DNA of 64,000 bases, taken from contig OY747716.1 in NCBI GenBank assembly GCA_963556495.2, positions 35,073,318-35,137,317 on the forward strand. Reading direction: 5' to 3'. Below are positions 1 through 11,420 of this stretch, piece by piece. A program made the translations under genes and the position numbers. Source of the stretch: Valencia hispanica (taxonomy: Eukaryota > Chordata > Actinopteri > Cyprinodontiformes > Valenciidae). The first letter of the stretch is position 1, and each line of letters starts with the position of its first letter. The notes beneath the pieces were generated by a model, which made no database searches, was not told the origin of the DNA, and saw nothing but the letters and a program-made list of their open reading frames with translations.

Positions 1-624
1 GAAGTCTCCAAGATGACCCCTCAGTTTTGTATTTGTGGTGGGATAGGGTGGATTGGGGTTTGGGAAGGGCATCAGAGAAGTTTGCCCAGGACACCAAACA
101 GGCTAGGACTTCCCCTGCCTGGTGGAGACCTAGGTAACCATGGAGATTCTGGACCATGTTTATTCAGAAACGTGGGTGCTCTCGAACCAGTCTTGATACC
201 TACAGTAAAAAACCTAATTACCAAACAATGACCAAACTTATCCTGGTCCAGAAAGGATAAACAGAGGGAATCTGAACTGAAGCACATTTATAAAGGACAG
301 ACTCCATTAACCCTGCATAAATTTTGACAACAGCCTCTTGGTCCAGAACCAGGTAATCAAGGAGATTCTGAATCAAAGTTACCCAGAACAGTTACCCGGG
401 ACTCTGGACCAAGTTAATTCTGGTTTAGAATTGGATAATTTAGAAAATATATTCTCCCATTGCAGCACTAAATGGTAGATGCAATGAACGTGCCACTCCA
501 TGAATATCTTATTTGTCCAGATGAAAAATCATCTACAAGTGTAATGTTATATTTTCATTTATAAAAGATGATATCAAAACCGTTTTATTTTGCTTGAAAA
601 GGGCTTTTTTCTTCTGCGTCCAAA
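1..624. other. Unassigned sequence
   Basis: No gene or recognised repeat. Between about 140 and 420 related phrases recur (a gattctgga/gaa word near tta and tggacca words), which hints at a decayed repeat. Short open frames here lack domain features. Confidence 0.4.
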
Positions 625-1145
625 AGTTCAATTCAGTTCAATTTAAATCGCTTCAATTTCACTTCATTTAATTTAATTTCATCTCATTCAATTTCAATTC
701 AGTTTGTTTATGTAAGACACAACAACACAACAAATGTCATCTCAAAGATTTGTACATGGGACTTTAAAGAGCTATACCAAAGTGATGCCCGACTTCTATT
801 GGAAGTAAATAATGAAAAACTATGCGGGTATGGTCGTATGTATAATTTATCATATATATAATTTGATTCAATTCCGTTAATTTACACAGTGCAAATTCAT
901 AACAGATGTTATCTTAAGGCACTTTACAAAAAAAGTCATTTCAATTCAAATAAGAACATACATTCCACTCAGTTTAAAATTTTTCTGTTTAAGGAATCCC
1001 AGCAGATTGCATCGAGTCATTGACTTGCAGCATTCACTCCTCCTGAATGAACATACAGTGACAGTAGACAGTTGCCTGTGTTGTGTCATTGACTTCACAG
1101 CAATCCCTCATACTGAGCAAGCATGTAGCGACAGTTGAGAGGACA
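625..1145 (-). repeat. LINE-tail-like repeat, ttcaa-rich
   Basis: A degenerate ttcaatttca-type run (about 625-712) is followed by acaaatgtcatctcaaag at about 733, and again by a similar block near 902-930 (ttatcttaaggcactttac). On the minus strand this reads as a LINE 3' end: a note that the last residues drive an aagtgccttgag word, then a ttgaa-type tail. The adjoining 1,000-1,145 segment (basis words cagcagattgcatcgagtca and gcaatccctcatactgagca) is, from memory, part of a very common teleost interspersed repeat. Exact family not determined. Confidence 0.5.
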
Positions 1146-1194
1146 AACTCCCCTTTAACCGGAAGAAACCTCCAATAGAACGTCGTTCAATACG

Positions 1195-1478
1195 AGGGGC
1201 CATGTGTTAGTAGTGCTGTTGCCTTGCAGCAAGAAGGCCCGGGTTTGAATCCCGGCATCTTTCTGCATGGAGTTTGCATGTTCTCCCTGTGCATGCATGG
1301 GTTCTCTCCGGGTACTCTGGCTTCCTCCCACAGTCCAAAAACATGACTGTTAGGTGAATTGGTCTCTCTAAATTGCCCTTAGGTATGAGTGTGTGCATGC
1401 ATGTTTGTTTATCCTGGATGTCTCTGTGTTGCCCTGCGATGGACTGGCAACCTGTGCAGGGTTTATCCCGTCTCTTTC
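1195..1478 (+). repeat. tRNA-derived SINE-like repeat
   Basis: The left part has a pol III promoter layout: an A-box-like stretch near 1,204 and a B-box-like word gggtttgaatcccgg at 1,241. The body (cttcctcccacagtccaaaaac at about 1,321, then a wattggtctctctaaattgc block) is the same repeat seen at 15.4, 20.2 and 63.1 kb. The usual gatg-rich 3' end is missing here, so this copy is 3'-truncated. It is a repeat and not a functional tRNA, because no cloverleaf can be folded from it. Confidence 0.6.
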
Positions 1479-2418
1479 GCGATGTAAAAAGAGATCTCGT
1501 TTCTTGATGGGTCATTCCATGCTGGAAGGAGGAAATAAGCTATACCTGTCTTTCTGCTCTTTTCTGCAACGAGATGCATGGTGCCTCATTATGTGTTAGG
1601 AAAACGAGATGAAATGAGACGGATTTCAGCTCGTTCCACTGAAAGTTCAAATGTCTTTGTCTTTATTTAATTGTATTTGTATGGAGGATTTAGACCTAGA
1701 GATTGATGCACATTACATTACTGCAGATATTGGGAGAAAATGTTACATCTGCAAGCTATTTTTTTATGCTTCGTTTTTTTTTCACATTTATGTAAAAGAA
1801 ATGGAAATTCATTAAACATATGTGCATAAGTGTAACATAACATTTAATCTATGTTTAACAAATAGCAATAATAACTATTCTGGTGTTGGCTAGGACTGTA
1901 AAGTGCATTTCCGTCATTGAATTATGGAGATGGTATTTTTTAAACACATGAACAATCATTTTTAAACTTCCGCACACAAGTTTAAAATATAGTTACCTTT
2001 TCTTGTATGTATTTAAAGACAAAATAGCACAGAGACAAACTGGCTATTTATTTTTTACAAAATTATGCATACTCCCATATGGGCTAATCAGTTGTCTTGA
2101 AGTCGTGATCTCACTGCTATGCACCACTCAATATAATGCATATTTTTGGTCTCATATTCTGACACATGTTGAACAGTTAGTGCTCTGGTTTGATTAAACT
2201 AAATATATAAATTAAACTGATACAGAGATAGCAGAACAGATCCTAAGGTTGTTGAAGGAAGACGACGTGGCGCGGAGGATGACCTAGCGAGCAGAGACTG
2301 GAAATAACTGACTAATGGATAAAACTTCATTGCCACCAAAATTTATAATAAGGAAAAAACAAACATATAAAACAAGCTCTTAAGAAACCAAGGCCTGGAA
2401 TACCCTGTTAAAAATCTT
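1479..2418. other. Unassigned AT-rich sequence
   Basis: No gene seen. The stretch is AT rich with short homopolymer runs and stop codons in all frames. A small G/C-richer patch near 2,240-2,300 has no recognisable similarity. Confidence 0.5.
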
Positions 2419-2423
2419 GGAAT

Positions 2424-2818
2424 TGTTAGGAGTCGGGTGTTTGTCTGTATGTTTTAGTCTGTTTTGCTTCCTGCATTCTCCACCTTTCTGGAGAATTTCA
2501 CCAGAGGTCCTGTGTGAGCTGAGGTCCTGTCCATCAAGCCAGGCCTTCTGTCTGTAGCCTGCACAGCTGCAGCTCATTGGACCTCATCACTGGCTGGATA
2601 TAAAGAGCTGGCTGTCAGATCTTCTTTGCATGAGTGTTGAACTGTTCTGGTAAAGCTCTAGCCCTTTGTGTCACCGTCAGAGTTCCTGGTTATTTCTTTC
2701 TTCCATGACTTATGTTAACACTTCCTTGTGCTCCTCTCCAAGGTTTCCTCGCAGTATTCTCCTTGTGATCAGTTCTCCAGCTTCTCTGTAAGCCTCTGTT
2801 TCCATTCCATGTCTGACA
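2424..2818 (+). repeat. Left LTR, first part
   Basis: The segment begins TGTTAGGAGTCGGG and resembles the LTR fragment at 59,147 over several blocks: gagctgaggtcctgtc, gctgcagctcat, ctggatataaagagctggc and ttctctgtaagc. A tataaag word near 2,599 may be the LTR TATA box. Homology stops at about 2,818 where a hAT has inserted, and resumes at about 3,800. Confidence 0.7.
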
Positions 2819-3760
2819 GCTAGTGATGGCGAGATGAAGCCTTGTGATGCACTGAAGCTTTCCATCCGATTGGTCGACTCAGGATTCCAGGCACCATGGT
2901 GATACATTTGCTCTACTGCACGATCAAGTGGACAATACAAGTAAAAAATGCACAATGATTATAATGAGGTAACTTGTGAACCTTTAAACTGAACAAATAA
3001 ATTAGGGATATTTGTGATGGTAATATATAAATTACTGTATAATGATGATGTTAGATCAAGTGTAATAAATGTAAAACAGGTAGGAGTATAATGACACAAC
3101 TTTGGTGTGTGAAGCTTCAAGTTGAATAAATAAAGAAATTACTTATGTTTCTGACTTCAATAACGAAACTCTAAATATGATCTCAATATTATATTGACAT
3201 TTGTTATAATACAATGGCTGCTTAAAATAGGAAGGTACATGGGAACAAAAAGGGAAGAGGTTGTAATGTGAAAGTGCTTGAGTGACTGTTACAGTGCTTA
3301 TGACACTAGGGAGAATTTTGCATTTGTTTATATTCAAAAATAACTTCTCCACTGTGCTGGGCTTCACATGATTTCTCTTTTTTGAGATTATTTCACCTGG
3401 TTTAGAAAATATAGCAGGGGCAGTAAGAAAAACCATAGCAAGTTTGTACAAAGTTTAAACAAATTTGTGAGATGAGATCAAAATGTTGCCAGAGAGGGGA
3501 ATATCTTCTCTTTCTTGCTGGTTCCATCGGACAAAAAGACACTATACTAAATAGTAATACAATTCCACGACAACAAAAGGTGACGGGGGAATCAGCAGCA
3601 TTTTGCTCCCCCTTATATTTAGAATCTCACGCATATTGGCGAGCCAGTTCCTGAATTGATCACTTGGCAGGGACTGCCAGCGAGTCCTCAAACGTCACTA
3701 CATACATAATCAACACAAGCCTCGATACGCGCTTCGCAAAAAATCTTTCTGGATTACCTG
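2819..3760 (-). mobile_element. Internally deleted hAT transposon, nested in LTR
   Basis: Read on the minus strand, the element starts near 3,760, has a tataaggggg word near 3,612, and an initiating segment (MEPARKRRYSPLWQHFDL) typical of the start of a BED-type zinc finger. This passes after a stop almost directly into the hAT C-terminal dimerisation block (FSKPGEIISKKRN, about 3,385-3,423). The whole central catalytic region is therefore missing. The left end (ctagtgatggcgagatgaag) looks like a hAT terminus, but I could not find a matching right terminus or an 8-bp duplication, so the right end is probably eroded. Confidence 0.65.
3143..3451 (-). pseudogene. hAT transposase C-terminal fragment
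   Basis: The frame encodes 102 residues. Residues about 9-32 (TAPAIFSKPGEIISKKRN, then a KPSTVEKLFL word) match the conserved hAT family dimerisation region, usually written as FSKAGEIVSKKRN...L. The downstream sequence is not recognisable. The catalytic DDE region that should precede this block is absent. The initiating methionine given by the frame lies in deleted sequence and is unlikely to be a true start. It is a fossil with no expected function. Confidence 0.65.
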
Positions 3761-3799
3761 ATACACACTTCAAAGACTCAACTCAGAGGAAACATCACT

Positions 3800-4205
3800 A
3801 ATGACTGTACTCAATCTCCGTGCTCTGCCTGCCCATCCTTCGTACTCAGTCCTCGCTCCCGGATTCCACCACCTCTGTGTCTCCTGGAACTCAGCAGGAA
3901 GCTTCCACAGACATCCCGGATTCCTAGCTGTCTCTCCCTGGTGATCAATCTGTCATCTATCAAGTAAGCCTCACCGGAGTACATTCAAACTGTCATATTC
4001 ATACAAAGACTCTCCCTCACCTCTGGATTTCCCCCCTTCTGGAGTTCTTTTCCATTTCCCTGTGCAGTATTCCCTGTGCAGTATTTCCCCCAATCATCAT
4101 TTTCATCACCTATCCATTTTTTCAAAAAAACTTTTGTAATTTTTACAACTGGTCTCCCTAGTGGTGTTCTGTATGTGGCTCAGAAAGTTTCATTCAAATG
4201 TGACA
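3800..4205 (+). repeat. Left LTR, second part
   Basis: Homology to the 59.1-kb LTR resumes at about 3,815 (gctctgcctgccc, actcagtcct). The right end matches the second LTR at 4,735-4,959 (cattcatacaaagactct, acctctgga, acaactggtctcc). A tcacctatccattttttc stretch and an internal duplication of cctgtgcagtatt (4,069-4,085) distinguish this copy. It ends TGACA at 4,205. Confidence 0.7.
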
Positions 4206-4245
4206 GAACACTCAGGCCAAATTGACCCAGCAGAAGCCCCAGTGA

Positions 4246-4701
4246 GATCAATACACCAATATTCAGATCCCTGATAATCAGCTCCAACTGTCATCGGACC
4301 CAGTTTCTCTTCCCCCAGCAGAGGAATTCACTTTAGAACAGGAATTAGCTGACAACTTTGATGATGCGGACTGGACCCAATTACTGAAATTAATCTGTGA
4401 ATTTAATTACACAATTATCGGCCCATGCTCCCTGCAGCAGCGATTTAAGGTAGCTGACAAGTGTGTTACTCAGCTTGCTAAGTGGAGCCTATTATCTCAA
4501 GTTCCTCGGTTTGGATCGACTGCTAAGAAAATCCACGTCGAACAGTTGTCGGGTGCAGGACGTTACCCCAGAGGGAAAGAAGCTATGCTTTGCAGTTGTC
4601 ATATGGAGCCCCAGCTTGCTCTTCGAATTAGTCAGTTAAACCCAAGTCCACCTCATAAAATAAACACCCCAATGATCATAACTGAAGATCCACCTAAATG
4701 A
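4246..4701 (+). pseudogene. Open frame in LTR-element interior, gag candidate
   Basis: There is a stop-free frame of 151 codons between the TGA at 4,243 and the TGA at 4,699, with no ATG near its start. It lies just inside the left LTR, where gag begins in LTR retrotransposons, and has a hydrophilic acidic opening (residues about 25-45) followed by a mixed region with several cysteines. A methionine-free beginning and position make a gag N-terminal remnant plausible. I see no zinc knuckle or known domain, so the assignment rests on position only. Confidence 0.35.
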
Positions 4702-4734
4702 AAGGAAATCTCTGCGACCTCTATGGGGACAGGG

Positions 4735-4959
4735 AGGACCTGTTCCCAGTTTCCACGGCCAAGTCCTGTATTCATACAAAGACTCTCTCTCACCTCTGGA
4801 CTTCCCCTCCTACTGTTCTTCACGTTTCCATTTCCTGTTCAGTGTTCCGGGTTTCCGCTATCATCACCTATTCAGGTTAAATAAAACTTATAATTTTTAC
4901 AACTGGTCTCCCGAGTGGTGTTCTGCATGGGGGTCATAAAGTTTCATTTGAACATGACA
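4735..4959 (+). repeat. Right LTR, 3' portion only
   Basis: About 225 bp match the end of the left LTR (4,000-4,205), including an aaataaaact word near 4,879 that may be the polyadenylation signal. The first three quarters of the LTR are missing, so one deletion seems to have removed the interior together with the start of this LTR. It ends TGACA and is followed by the duplicated ggaat. Confidence 0.7.
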
Positions 4960-4964
4960 GGAAT

Positions 4965-6829
4965 CCTGTTAAAAAGCCTATTAAATATGATTTTTCACTT
5001 GCAGCTCATCAAAACATTTAAGGTTAGAATTTTACATAAAATCAATAATAATACAGAAACATGGAATTAATGAAAAGTATGTTTAATACCTTCTTAAAAA
5101 AAAATTTCAAAAGGTTTTTTTAACTGGCGAACAAGTCTAATTGAAACACATTCTAATTCACTGAATATGATTGTGGTTATTATATGGAACATAGTTAGAT
5201 TGCTACAACTGTCTTCTATTTTCACCTGGGTAATAGTGCTACGATTCAGTATTAAGTTGGACCCACATACAGGCAGAAGGTGAGATTAATGTTTTCTGAT
5301 AATGAAATCATAAAACTTAGAAATTGGCATGAAGGGATTAGGACAAGCAACTGACAGGAATTAGAATGCTCTGTGAAACAGGAGACAACTGAAGAACCCA
5401 ACAAGAAATTGCAGAAAATGAGAGGGTTGAATATTGGGGAGATTGATTACTGACAAGAGACTAGTGGCTGACTAGAAACAAGGTGGAGCTGTGAGAAAAA
5501 GCAAAACAGGCATTCTGATGGAAAGAGACTAATAAACATGAGGGAAGCTGAAGAGGACACAAACAATAAACCAAAAGAAGAAGGCTAATGCTGATCTAAG
5601 GAACCTAAATTCAAATACACAAAGACAAAATACAAGAATAAACTAAGAAACTAAATACAGAGTAATGAACATATATGGCAAGACCTAAGCTGATATAAAC
5701 AAGGAAATCATCAAAATGCAAACATGGAGAGAAAACCAAAACCATGCCACCCCAAGATTATAAGAATTCCTTATTGTACAAGACACGAGTACTAATGGCT
5801 CTTTAATTCTTTCCTTGTCCAGATACTTTGTTTCTGTGTCAACCTGCCCCGTTCTTCCTGCTCATTAGCTGCTTGTTTCTTCAACCAGCTCTAAGGGTTG
5901 CAGTCAGCATAACACAGTAGCCTCTTGGGAGAACTGTTGAGCAGTTGGGCTCTGCAGAGGAGGTGTTGCTGCTCATGGTTGAATACCAAATAGCAAATGG
6001 GTGTATCTTTTTCTTTTCAATCAAACAGTGGAAAAAAATGGCTTAAGCTGTTTTGTATTTAAATATATTTAAAGTACACATATACATTTTAATTTTTGCA
6101 ACAGAATTCTCAAGAATACATGCATGCAGCTGCTTGCATGCATACCTATTCAGCATCCATCATTGCTATTCCTTCCCTCTTCCTGGCTGGCTAACCTCTC
6201 AGTGTGTGTCAGGCCTGAACCAATAAAGCTTGATCTTTACATGTCAAAGAAAACTTTAGAAACAACCAATTAGTAGAGAACTTACCTGCAATGACTTTAG
6301 TCAAGGCTGAGCTTTACAGGGAAATACAATGCAAACAGTCAATTAAGATTTTTCACTGATGTAATGACAGCATCACCTTACCAAACCCACACTCTTTCAT
6401 CTATTCACCCAAGGCCCCCCGTTCCCTATTGATCTGACCGCTGAAGAATGTGAAACCTGTATGTTCGCCTCTATTCATCTGTACTGAAATTACGTACTAC
6501 AACATCAAACTGCAGAAAAACGGTCTGAAAAGTGGAGTGAATATGTGTGTGAAAAGACGTCCTTGTGTTGCTACCTGCTCAAAGTATATGCATGAAAAGC
6601 TTTAAGTTGAAGCTTGCTAGAAACCTAGGCCTGCTTCTAACAAGAGTGAACTGAAGTACCTGCTGTGCAAAATCAGTTGTCCTAAATAAAATATGATAGT
6701 TCTGGGTTCAAATTAACAACAAAACAATGTGGGTAAAAAAAAAATGCTTCTCAGTGTTATACTTAATTTACAACACGGCAAGGAAGAGAGCCATCTAGGG
6801 GACAGTGAGGAGAGCTGAAAAGATCATCA
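4965..6829. other. Unassigned, with an A-rich block
   Basis: No gene seen. From about 5,330 to 5,770 the + strand is strikingly purine/A rich (many aaacaa, gacaca words), like the antisense of a T-rich transposon or LTR body, but I cannot place it in a family. The rest is ordinary AT-rich sequence. Confidence 0.4.
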
Positions 6830-7227
6830 TGGCCCTTTTCCACTTGTACCTACACAGCGTGGTTCGACTCCACTCTACATGGTTCAGGTCGCTTTCCATA
6901 AAAGTTTAGTACCACCTCAATGTGTGTGGGGTGGTCATATCAAGGTGACCCCAGAGTCACAAAAAACTCAGCATTGTCCATCATGGAATCAGTTCTCCCT
7001 CCCACTGCTAGCCAGTAACTGATTCATAACATTTTAGTCTTCTCATAACAATGCTTTGGTGTTCGTTGGGACCCATAAGCAGCCATCAATGGAGTCGTTC
7101 TTGTGACACAGTGAGTGACTACACACAGTCATAGGAACTAAAAAAAGGGTCTGGTACCAAGTAACCGTTACTAATGGAAAACCTTAATATCCCAGTAGAG
7201 CCGAGTCAAGCTAGTGGAAAAGGGTCA
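6830..7227. mobile_element. PIF/Harbinger-like MITE, about 400 bp
   Basis: Left end TGGCCCTTTTCCACTTG and right end, read inversely, TGACCCTTTTCCACTAG form terminal inverted repeats. The flank on the right is TTA (7,228-7,230); the left flank is TCA, a possible one-base decay of a 3-bp TTA duplication. No coding capacity. The same ends bound the larger element at 30,350-32,878. The PIF/Harbinger assignment is inferred from the 3-bp TTA target and the end sequence. Confidence 0.55.
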
Positions 7228-7230
7228 TTA

Positions 7231-7667
7231 GAATGTTCGAAACCTTGGTGAAGCAAAGAGGCTCCGAACATTGTCTCAAGGCCCGTTTCCACTGTCCTCT
7301 CAGTTATTGAGTCTCTCTTCAAAATTGGCCCTTTAAGGTGCATCGCGACCGTTTCAGCAGTGAGTTTATTCACTGATCAGCACCAATAGGCACCCACAGA
7401 AGCAGAAATAAGAGATAGACAATGGTAGAAGGAGGGATGGTGGCCGCGTGTCTGTTTGCTATGTTTTTATCCACTGCTTCGCTAGCAACTCTGTGAGAGC
7501 AGGTAACAAAGACGAGGTGGAGGCGTAGCCACATTCTTTCATAACTTAATAACCTTTAAAAAGATATTTCTGGGCACATTTGATTCTTATGAGTATCTAG
7601 CTCTCCAGATGAAAGACTGTAACAAAGTCTTAGTTTTAACTTTATAAAACTCCTCAAAACATAGCAC
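7231..7667. other. Unassigned spacer
   Basis: No gene seen. A second ggcccgtttccact word at about 7,281 suggests another decayed MITE end. Confidence 0.35.
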
Positions 7668-7771
7668 TAATTTCTTCTTTGATTTTAGCTACCTTCTTTC
7701 TGTTATATATATCGACTATGACCAATTAATCATTGTGGGGAATTTTAACATCCATACTACCCCCAAGATAG

Positions 7772-8089
7772 ATGGGCAAAAGCATTACAGATACTCTTTA
7801 TAACTTTGGCCTGATCCAGCGTGTCAAACAACCAACACACATTCAAGGACACACTCATGACTTAATTATCAGCAAAGGTTTAAATATCTCCAACATCTCG
7901 ATAAAATATATTGCATCATCTGACCATTTCTGTGTTTCCTTTGAAAGCACCATCTCCACTAAACTATCTAGCCACAGTGAGACCGCTATAAAAAAGAGTT
8001 TTCTCTGGGACAGTTCAGATGAAATCTTTAAACAAATTTACTCTCCCACCTCACCCCATCTCCTTCATCCTCTGACACAAACTCTGTAA
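7772..8089 (+). pseudogene. LINE endonuclease C-terminal fragment
   Basis: 105 residues. The stretch FGLIQRVKQPTH, followed by HTHDLIISKGLN and SSDHFCVSFE, matches the last third of an apurinic-type (exonuclease III fold) LINE endonuclease; the serine-aspartate-histidine triad of the last motif is present at residues about 50-52. The upstream catalytic residues are out of frame or gone. The linker after it (AIKKSFLWDSSDEIF) is conserved with the copy at 62.2 kb. Confidence 0.65.
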
Positions 8090-9069
8090 ATAAGCTGGTA
8101 GATAACTTTCGCTCCAAAAATTCATTTAACAAAAATTAAAGTTCAAGTCAAGTCTCGGGTAGAAAGAAGTTTCCGTGGACTAGCATTCCACTTGTATATA
8201 GTGAAAAATGTTGATGAGCGAAGAGAAAATGGCAGAAAAATCGACTTCAGGTTCACTGTGAGATCTACAAATACAACAAACAAACAAACAAAAAAACAAA
8301 CAGATATCACTTAACTTTGAAAGATGCAAGGGAATCATTGTTTTCAGAAATCATTAATAGAAACATTAATAATGTGCAGACTTTTTTGCAACAGTTAAAA
8401 GACTGACTAGTCCTTCATTGACAGCAGCCCCTGAATTAAATTCCACCAGGGCTTGCAATGAATTTCCCTGCTTTTTACTCAAAAGATTCTGACAAATACA
8501 GGGTCAATCTGTACATCAGTACCAAACCCATCACCAATATCATCCCCACTCAGCACCAATGTAAAGAAAATGTCTGAATTCCAAAAACTAAACCAACAAT
8601 ACCTTGATGAAATCATAACCCAATTAAACTCCTCCTCTTGCTGCCTCGATATGTTACCCACGTTTTTGCTTTAGAAAGTTATCCCTGTCATTGGGTCTGA
8701 TTTGATTCAAATAGTTAGCCCATCCCTCCTGTCATCTGTCTTCCACCAGGCTTTAAAAACAACTGTTATCAAACCCCTACTAAAGAAGAACAACCTGGAC
8801 AACATGTTAATCTTCCATTCATCAGTAAGATTAGTGAAAAAGCAGTGTTTCAACAGTTAAATTACTTACTCATTTTCAGTCTGGTTTCCGTGCTCACCAC
8901 AGGACCGAGACTGCCCTTGTCAAAGTGTTCGGTGACATCTGCAAAAATATAGACTGTGGAAGAACCACAGTCCTGGTACTTTTGGACTTTTGGACTGGGT
9001 CAGACTCTCTGGTACAGTAGTTGGCTGGTTTGAGTCTTACCTTAAGAACAGCAACTTATTCGTGTCAAT

Positions 9070-9339
9070 ATGCAATTTTTTATCAGATTAGACAGAAATC
9101 ACATGTGGGGCTTCATTGTGGGGCCCCTCCTATTTAATATCCCTATCCTCATACTCCCACTAGCCCAGATTATAACAACCAATAAGATTAGCTACCGTAA
9201 CTATGCAGATGACACTCAGCTTTACATTACAATGTCACCAGGTGACTTTGAACCCATCCAAATCCTAAGTGAATGCATTGAGCAAATTAGTAAATGGGTG
9301 TGCCATAATGTTCTCCAGCTGAATAGAAACAAAACATAA
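9070..9339 (+). pseudogene. LINE reverse-transcriptase palm fragment
   Basis: 89 residues with the catalytic box NYADDTQLY (about residues 45-53), preceded by a degraded GPLLFNI motif and followed by ECIEQISKW, the family's conserved helix. An in-frame stop follows NRNK. It is a piece of the palm subdomain that would hold two of the three metal-binding aspartates. The frame is closed on both sides by mutations. Confidence 0.7.
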
Positions 9340-10129
9340 GTAATTATATTTGGACCTAAAGAGGAACGATCAAGAGCCAGCACACAGCTTTAGTTAAAAT
9401 AGCTAGTAATGGAGTCAGACCTGAACCTCCATGATCACATAAAAGCAAAAACAAGGTCAGCCTTCTATTAAAGGATTAAAGGACTAATGTCGCAACGGGA
9501 CCTTGAAAAACTCATCCATGTGGGGTTTTTTTTTGTTTAGTTGAAATGATTACTGCAATAGTGTTCTCGCAGATCTGCCTAAAAAGTCAATTTGACAGCT
9601 TCAGCTGGTCCAGAACGCTGCTGCTTGCGTCCTCACTACAACCAGAAAAGTAGAGCACACCACCCCAGTTCTAAAGTCCTTACACTGGCTCTCTATGGCT
9701 TTGAGAATAGACTTCGAAATACCTTTACTAGTTTATAAATCATTGAATGGCTAAGCACCAAAGTATGTGGAAGACTTCTTTTCACTATATCAACTCCCCA
9801 GACCACTCAGGTCTTCCAACTCTAGTCTACAAATCCACCCTAGAATTAGAACCAAACATGGAAAAGTAGATTTCAGTTTCTATGCTCCTGTGCCTACAGA
9901 CTCTTCTCACGCTCCCCATGAACTTTATGAGCTTCTACCATCAGATAAATCATTCAGTCTATGTTGTGTTATTTAGTTGCCATGTTTTTCCATTTACTTT
10001 AAATTTCAAGTGAGTACACATGTTTACACACATTGTATCTTGTGTTGTTTCTTCCAAATGCAGCAAAGTTCTTATGTTCAAAACTTACATTTAGCTTTTA
10101 TCAGATCACAATGAATTTAAGGTTGTTGT

Positions 10130-10400
10130 CCCTGAGTGCATTTGCAAGCTGTAATTGAGCTTTTTCTAATCTTTGACTTTTGGCCAGTGTCTTCACAAGG
10201 TCTTTTAGTAAACAGAACCTGAATACATCCTAAACAGTGTGATGGCTAGACATCCCCATGTTGTATGCTTCCATATCATTGTTGATGAACGTGGCACCTT
10301 CAGCATTTGAAAATAGCATCCAAAAATTAATCAAACTTGTGCAGTTCCACAATTATCTTTTTGATATCTTGGCTGATTTAAATTCCTTTCTTCACCTTCC
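10130..10400 (-). mobile_element. Tc1/mariner relic (antisense)
   Basis: Words such as tatcattgttgatgaacg, ggcaccttcagcatttg and cttggctgattta match, from memory, antisense Tc1-type transposase and 3' sequence of fish. No open frame survives. It is one of several Tc1 relics here. Confidence 0.6.
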
Positions 10401-11260
10401 TTAAAGGGGAACTTTGTAGAGTCTTCATTAGCAGTCACTACTTACCAGCAGTCAAACACCTGAGGGATCTTAGTTTGGAAAATAAGTGAGAACTCCCAAG
10501 AAAATTTAACAGTTGGCCATTCTGAGCCTAAAATTGGCTGTGTTCTGTCAAAATGTGTGTTCTGTTAATATAAACCCAACCTCAAAGCTTGGACAATTCT
10601 GACCAAGACCTACTACTTTTTAAAACACTGATTGCTTTAATCGGTCTAAAGACTCAAATTACATTATTGGTCTCATTCACTCGTTTTTGCTATAAATTTC
10701 CTCTGGTCTCTAGTTTGAATTAATGCCTTGTGAGTCGTTTTCTGTGGGAAGAAAATCCTCTTTCACTCCTGTTTTGGGAGGATGGAGTTTGTTGGAGAAG
10801 TGGTTGCCGGGAACATCAGGATTACAAATCTTACTCAATATCATTCATAATATGCAAACGTCTCGCCTCTGATTGGTTAACAGGAATGGGACTTTTATGC
10901 TGCCATCGACCAAATAACTAACTTAATTTACTTTACTGGTGGTGTTGCAAAACAAATTCCAGCAGTGTCTTCCTCAGCTCCTCTTTCTTGGGTAAAAAAG
11001 GCAACGCTGATATACCATGTCCACAAATAACACAAGGCAGAACGTGTTCTGCCGTATTGTGGAGTTGCCACGGCTTTTTCTGATTCACTCTTTTTTCGCT
11101 CAGATTCCATTTTGGGACTGAAGCTGGCAGCGGGGGTGGGACAACAGTATCACATGCAGCATACATGTCCTACTCAGAGAGAAGGATCGTATTTCAAAAA
11201 GAGCAAGTTTTAAATGGTTTCTCAGTGAAAAAAACCTTTAAAAAAATTTAACCTTGAATG
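10401..11260. other. Unassigned, possible MITE
   Basis: No gene seen. A segment starting ttaaaggggaactttgt at 10,402 and reaching about 11,215 (ttttaaatgg) could be a decayed MITE, but I cannot match the two ends. Short open frames on both strands (10,730-11,166) are shadows of one another and show no domain. Confidence 0.3.
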
Positions 11261-11261
11261 A

Positions 11262-11420
11262 GCACTGGGTGGCTCAATGGTAGAGCAAGGGCACCATATA
11301 TAAGGGCTACAGTCCTGGACACAGCGTTCCTAGGTTTAATTCCTGGCTCCGGGTCATTAACTGCATGTTCCCCCTTCTTTGAGCCAAACTGCTAATAAAT
11401 TAAAACAACTAGTGCCAAAA
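11262..11420 (+). repeat. tRNA-derived SINE
   Basis: An A-box-like word tggctcaatggtagagc at 11,270 and a B-box-like aggtttaattcctgg at 11,332 are spaced as in a tRNA promoter. The following ctgcatgttcccccttc and aataaattaaaa resemble the body and A-rich end of a SINE widespread in percomorph fishes. The B box is mutated. Confidence 0.6.

Larger units (their letters stand above)
2424..4959 (+). mobile_element. Deleted LTR retrotransposon with nested hAT
   Basis: The element starts TGTTAGGAG and ends ATGACA, and is flanked by the 5-bp direct repeat ggaat (2,419-2,423 and 4,960-4,964), the expected signature of LTR-element integration. Its order is: left LTR (2,424 to 4,205, interrupted by a hAT), about 0.5 kb of internal sequence with an open frame, then the right-hand part of the second LTR. 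The terminal words shared by both LTRs include acaactggtctcc and gtggtgttctg. Most of the internal region, including any protease, reverse transcriptase and integrase, is gone. The Ty3/gypsy superfamily is my guess from memory of similar teleost LTRs; no pol sequence remains to prove it. Confidence 0.75.
7668..9990 (+). mobile_element. Degenerate Rex1/L2-type LINE, copy 1
   Basis: This is the longest of three related LINE copies. It begins inside the endonuclease (a GNFNI word, from GDFNI, near 7,739-7,753), continues through the endonuclease end (SDHFCV at about 7,919), a linker, and the reverse-transcriptase fingers (FQSGFRAHHRTETAL near 8,875), then palm motif YADDTQLY near 9,199, and a C-terminal block ending near 9,960. 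Many stops and frameshifts break it. The microsatellite (caaa)n at 8,275 lies in the linker. The expected product would have copied its own RNA at a nicked target; this copy cannot. Confidence 0.7.

Noticed and set aside
1195..1300. tRNA gene (A and B box like)
   Set aside because: The following sequence is a SINE body repeated elsewhere in the window, and no cloverleaf is possible.
8270..8305. (caaa)n as a LINE tail
   Set aside because: It is inside the LINE linker region; copies elsewhere show that the LINE continues.
11262..11345. tRNA gene
   Set aside because: Same reason: pol III boxes belong to a SINE with a decayed B box.
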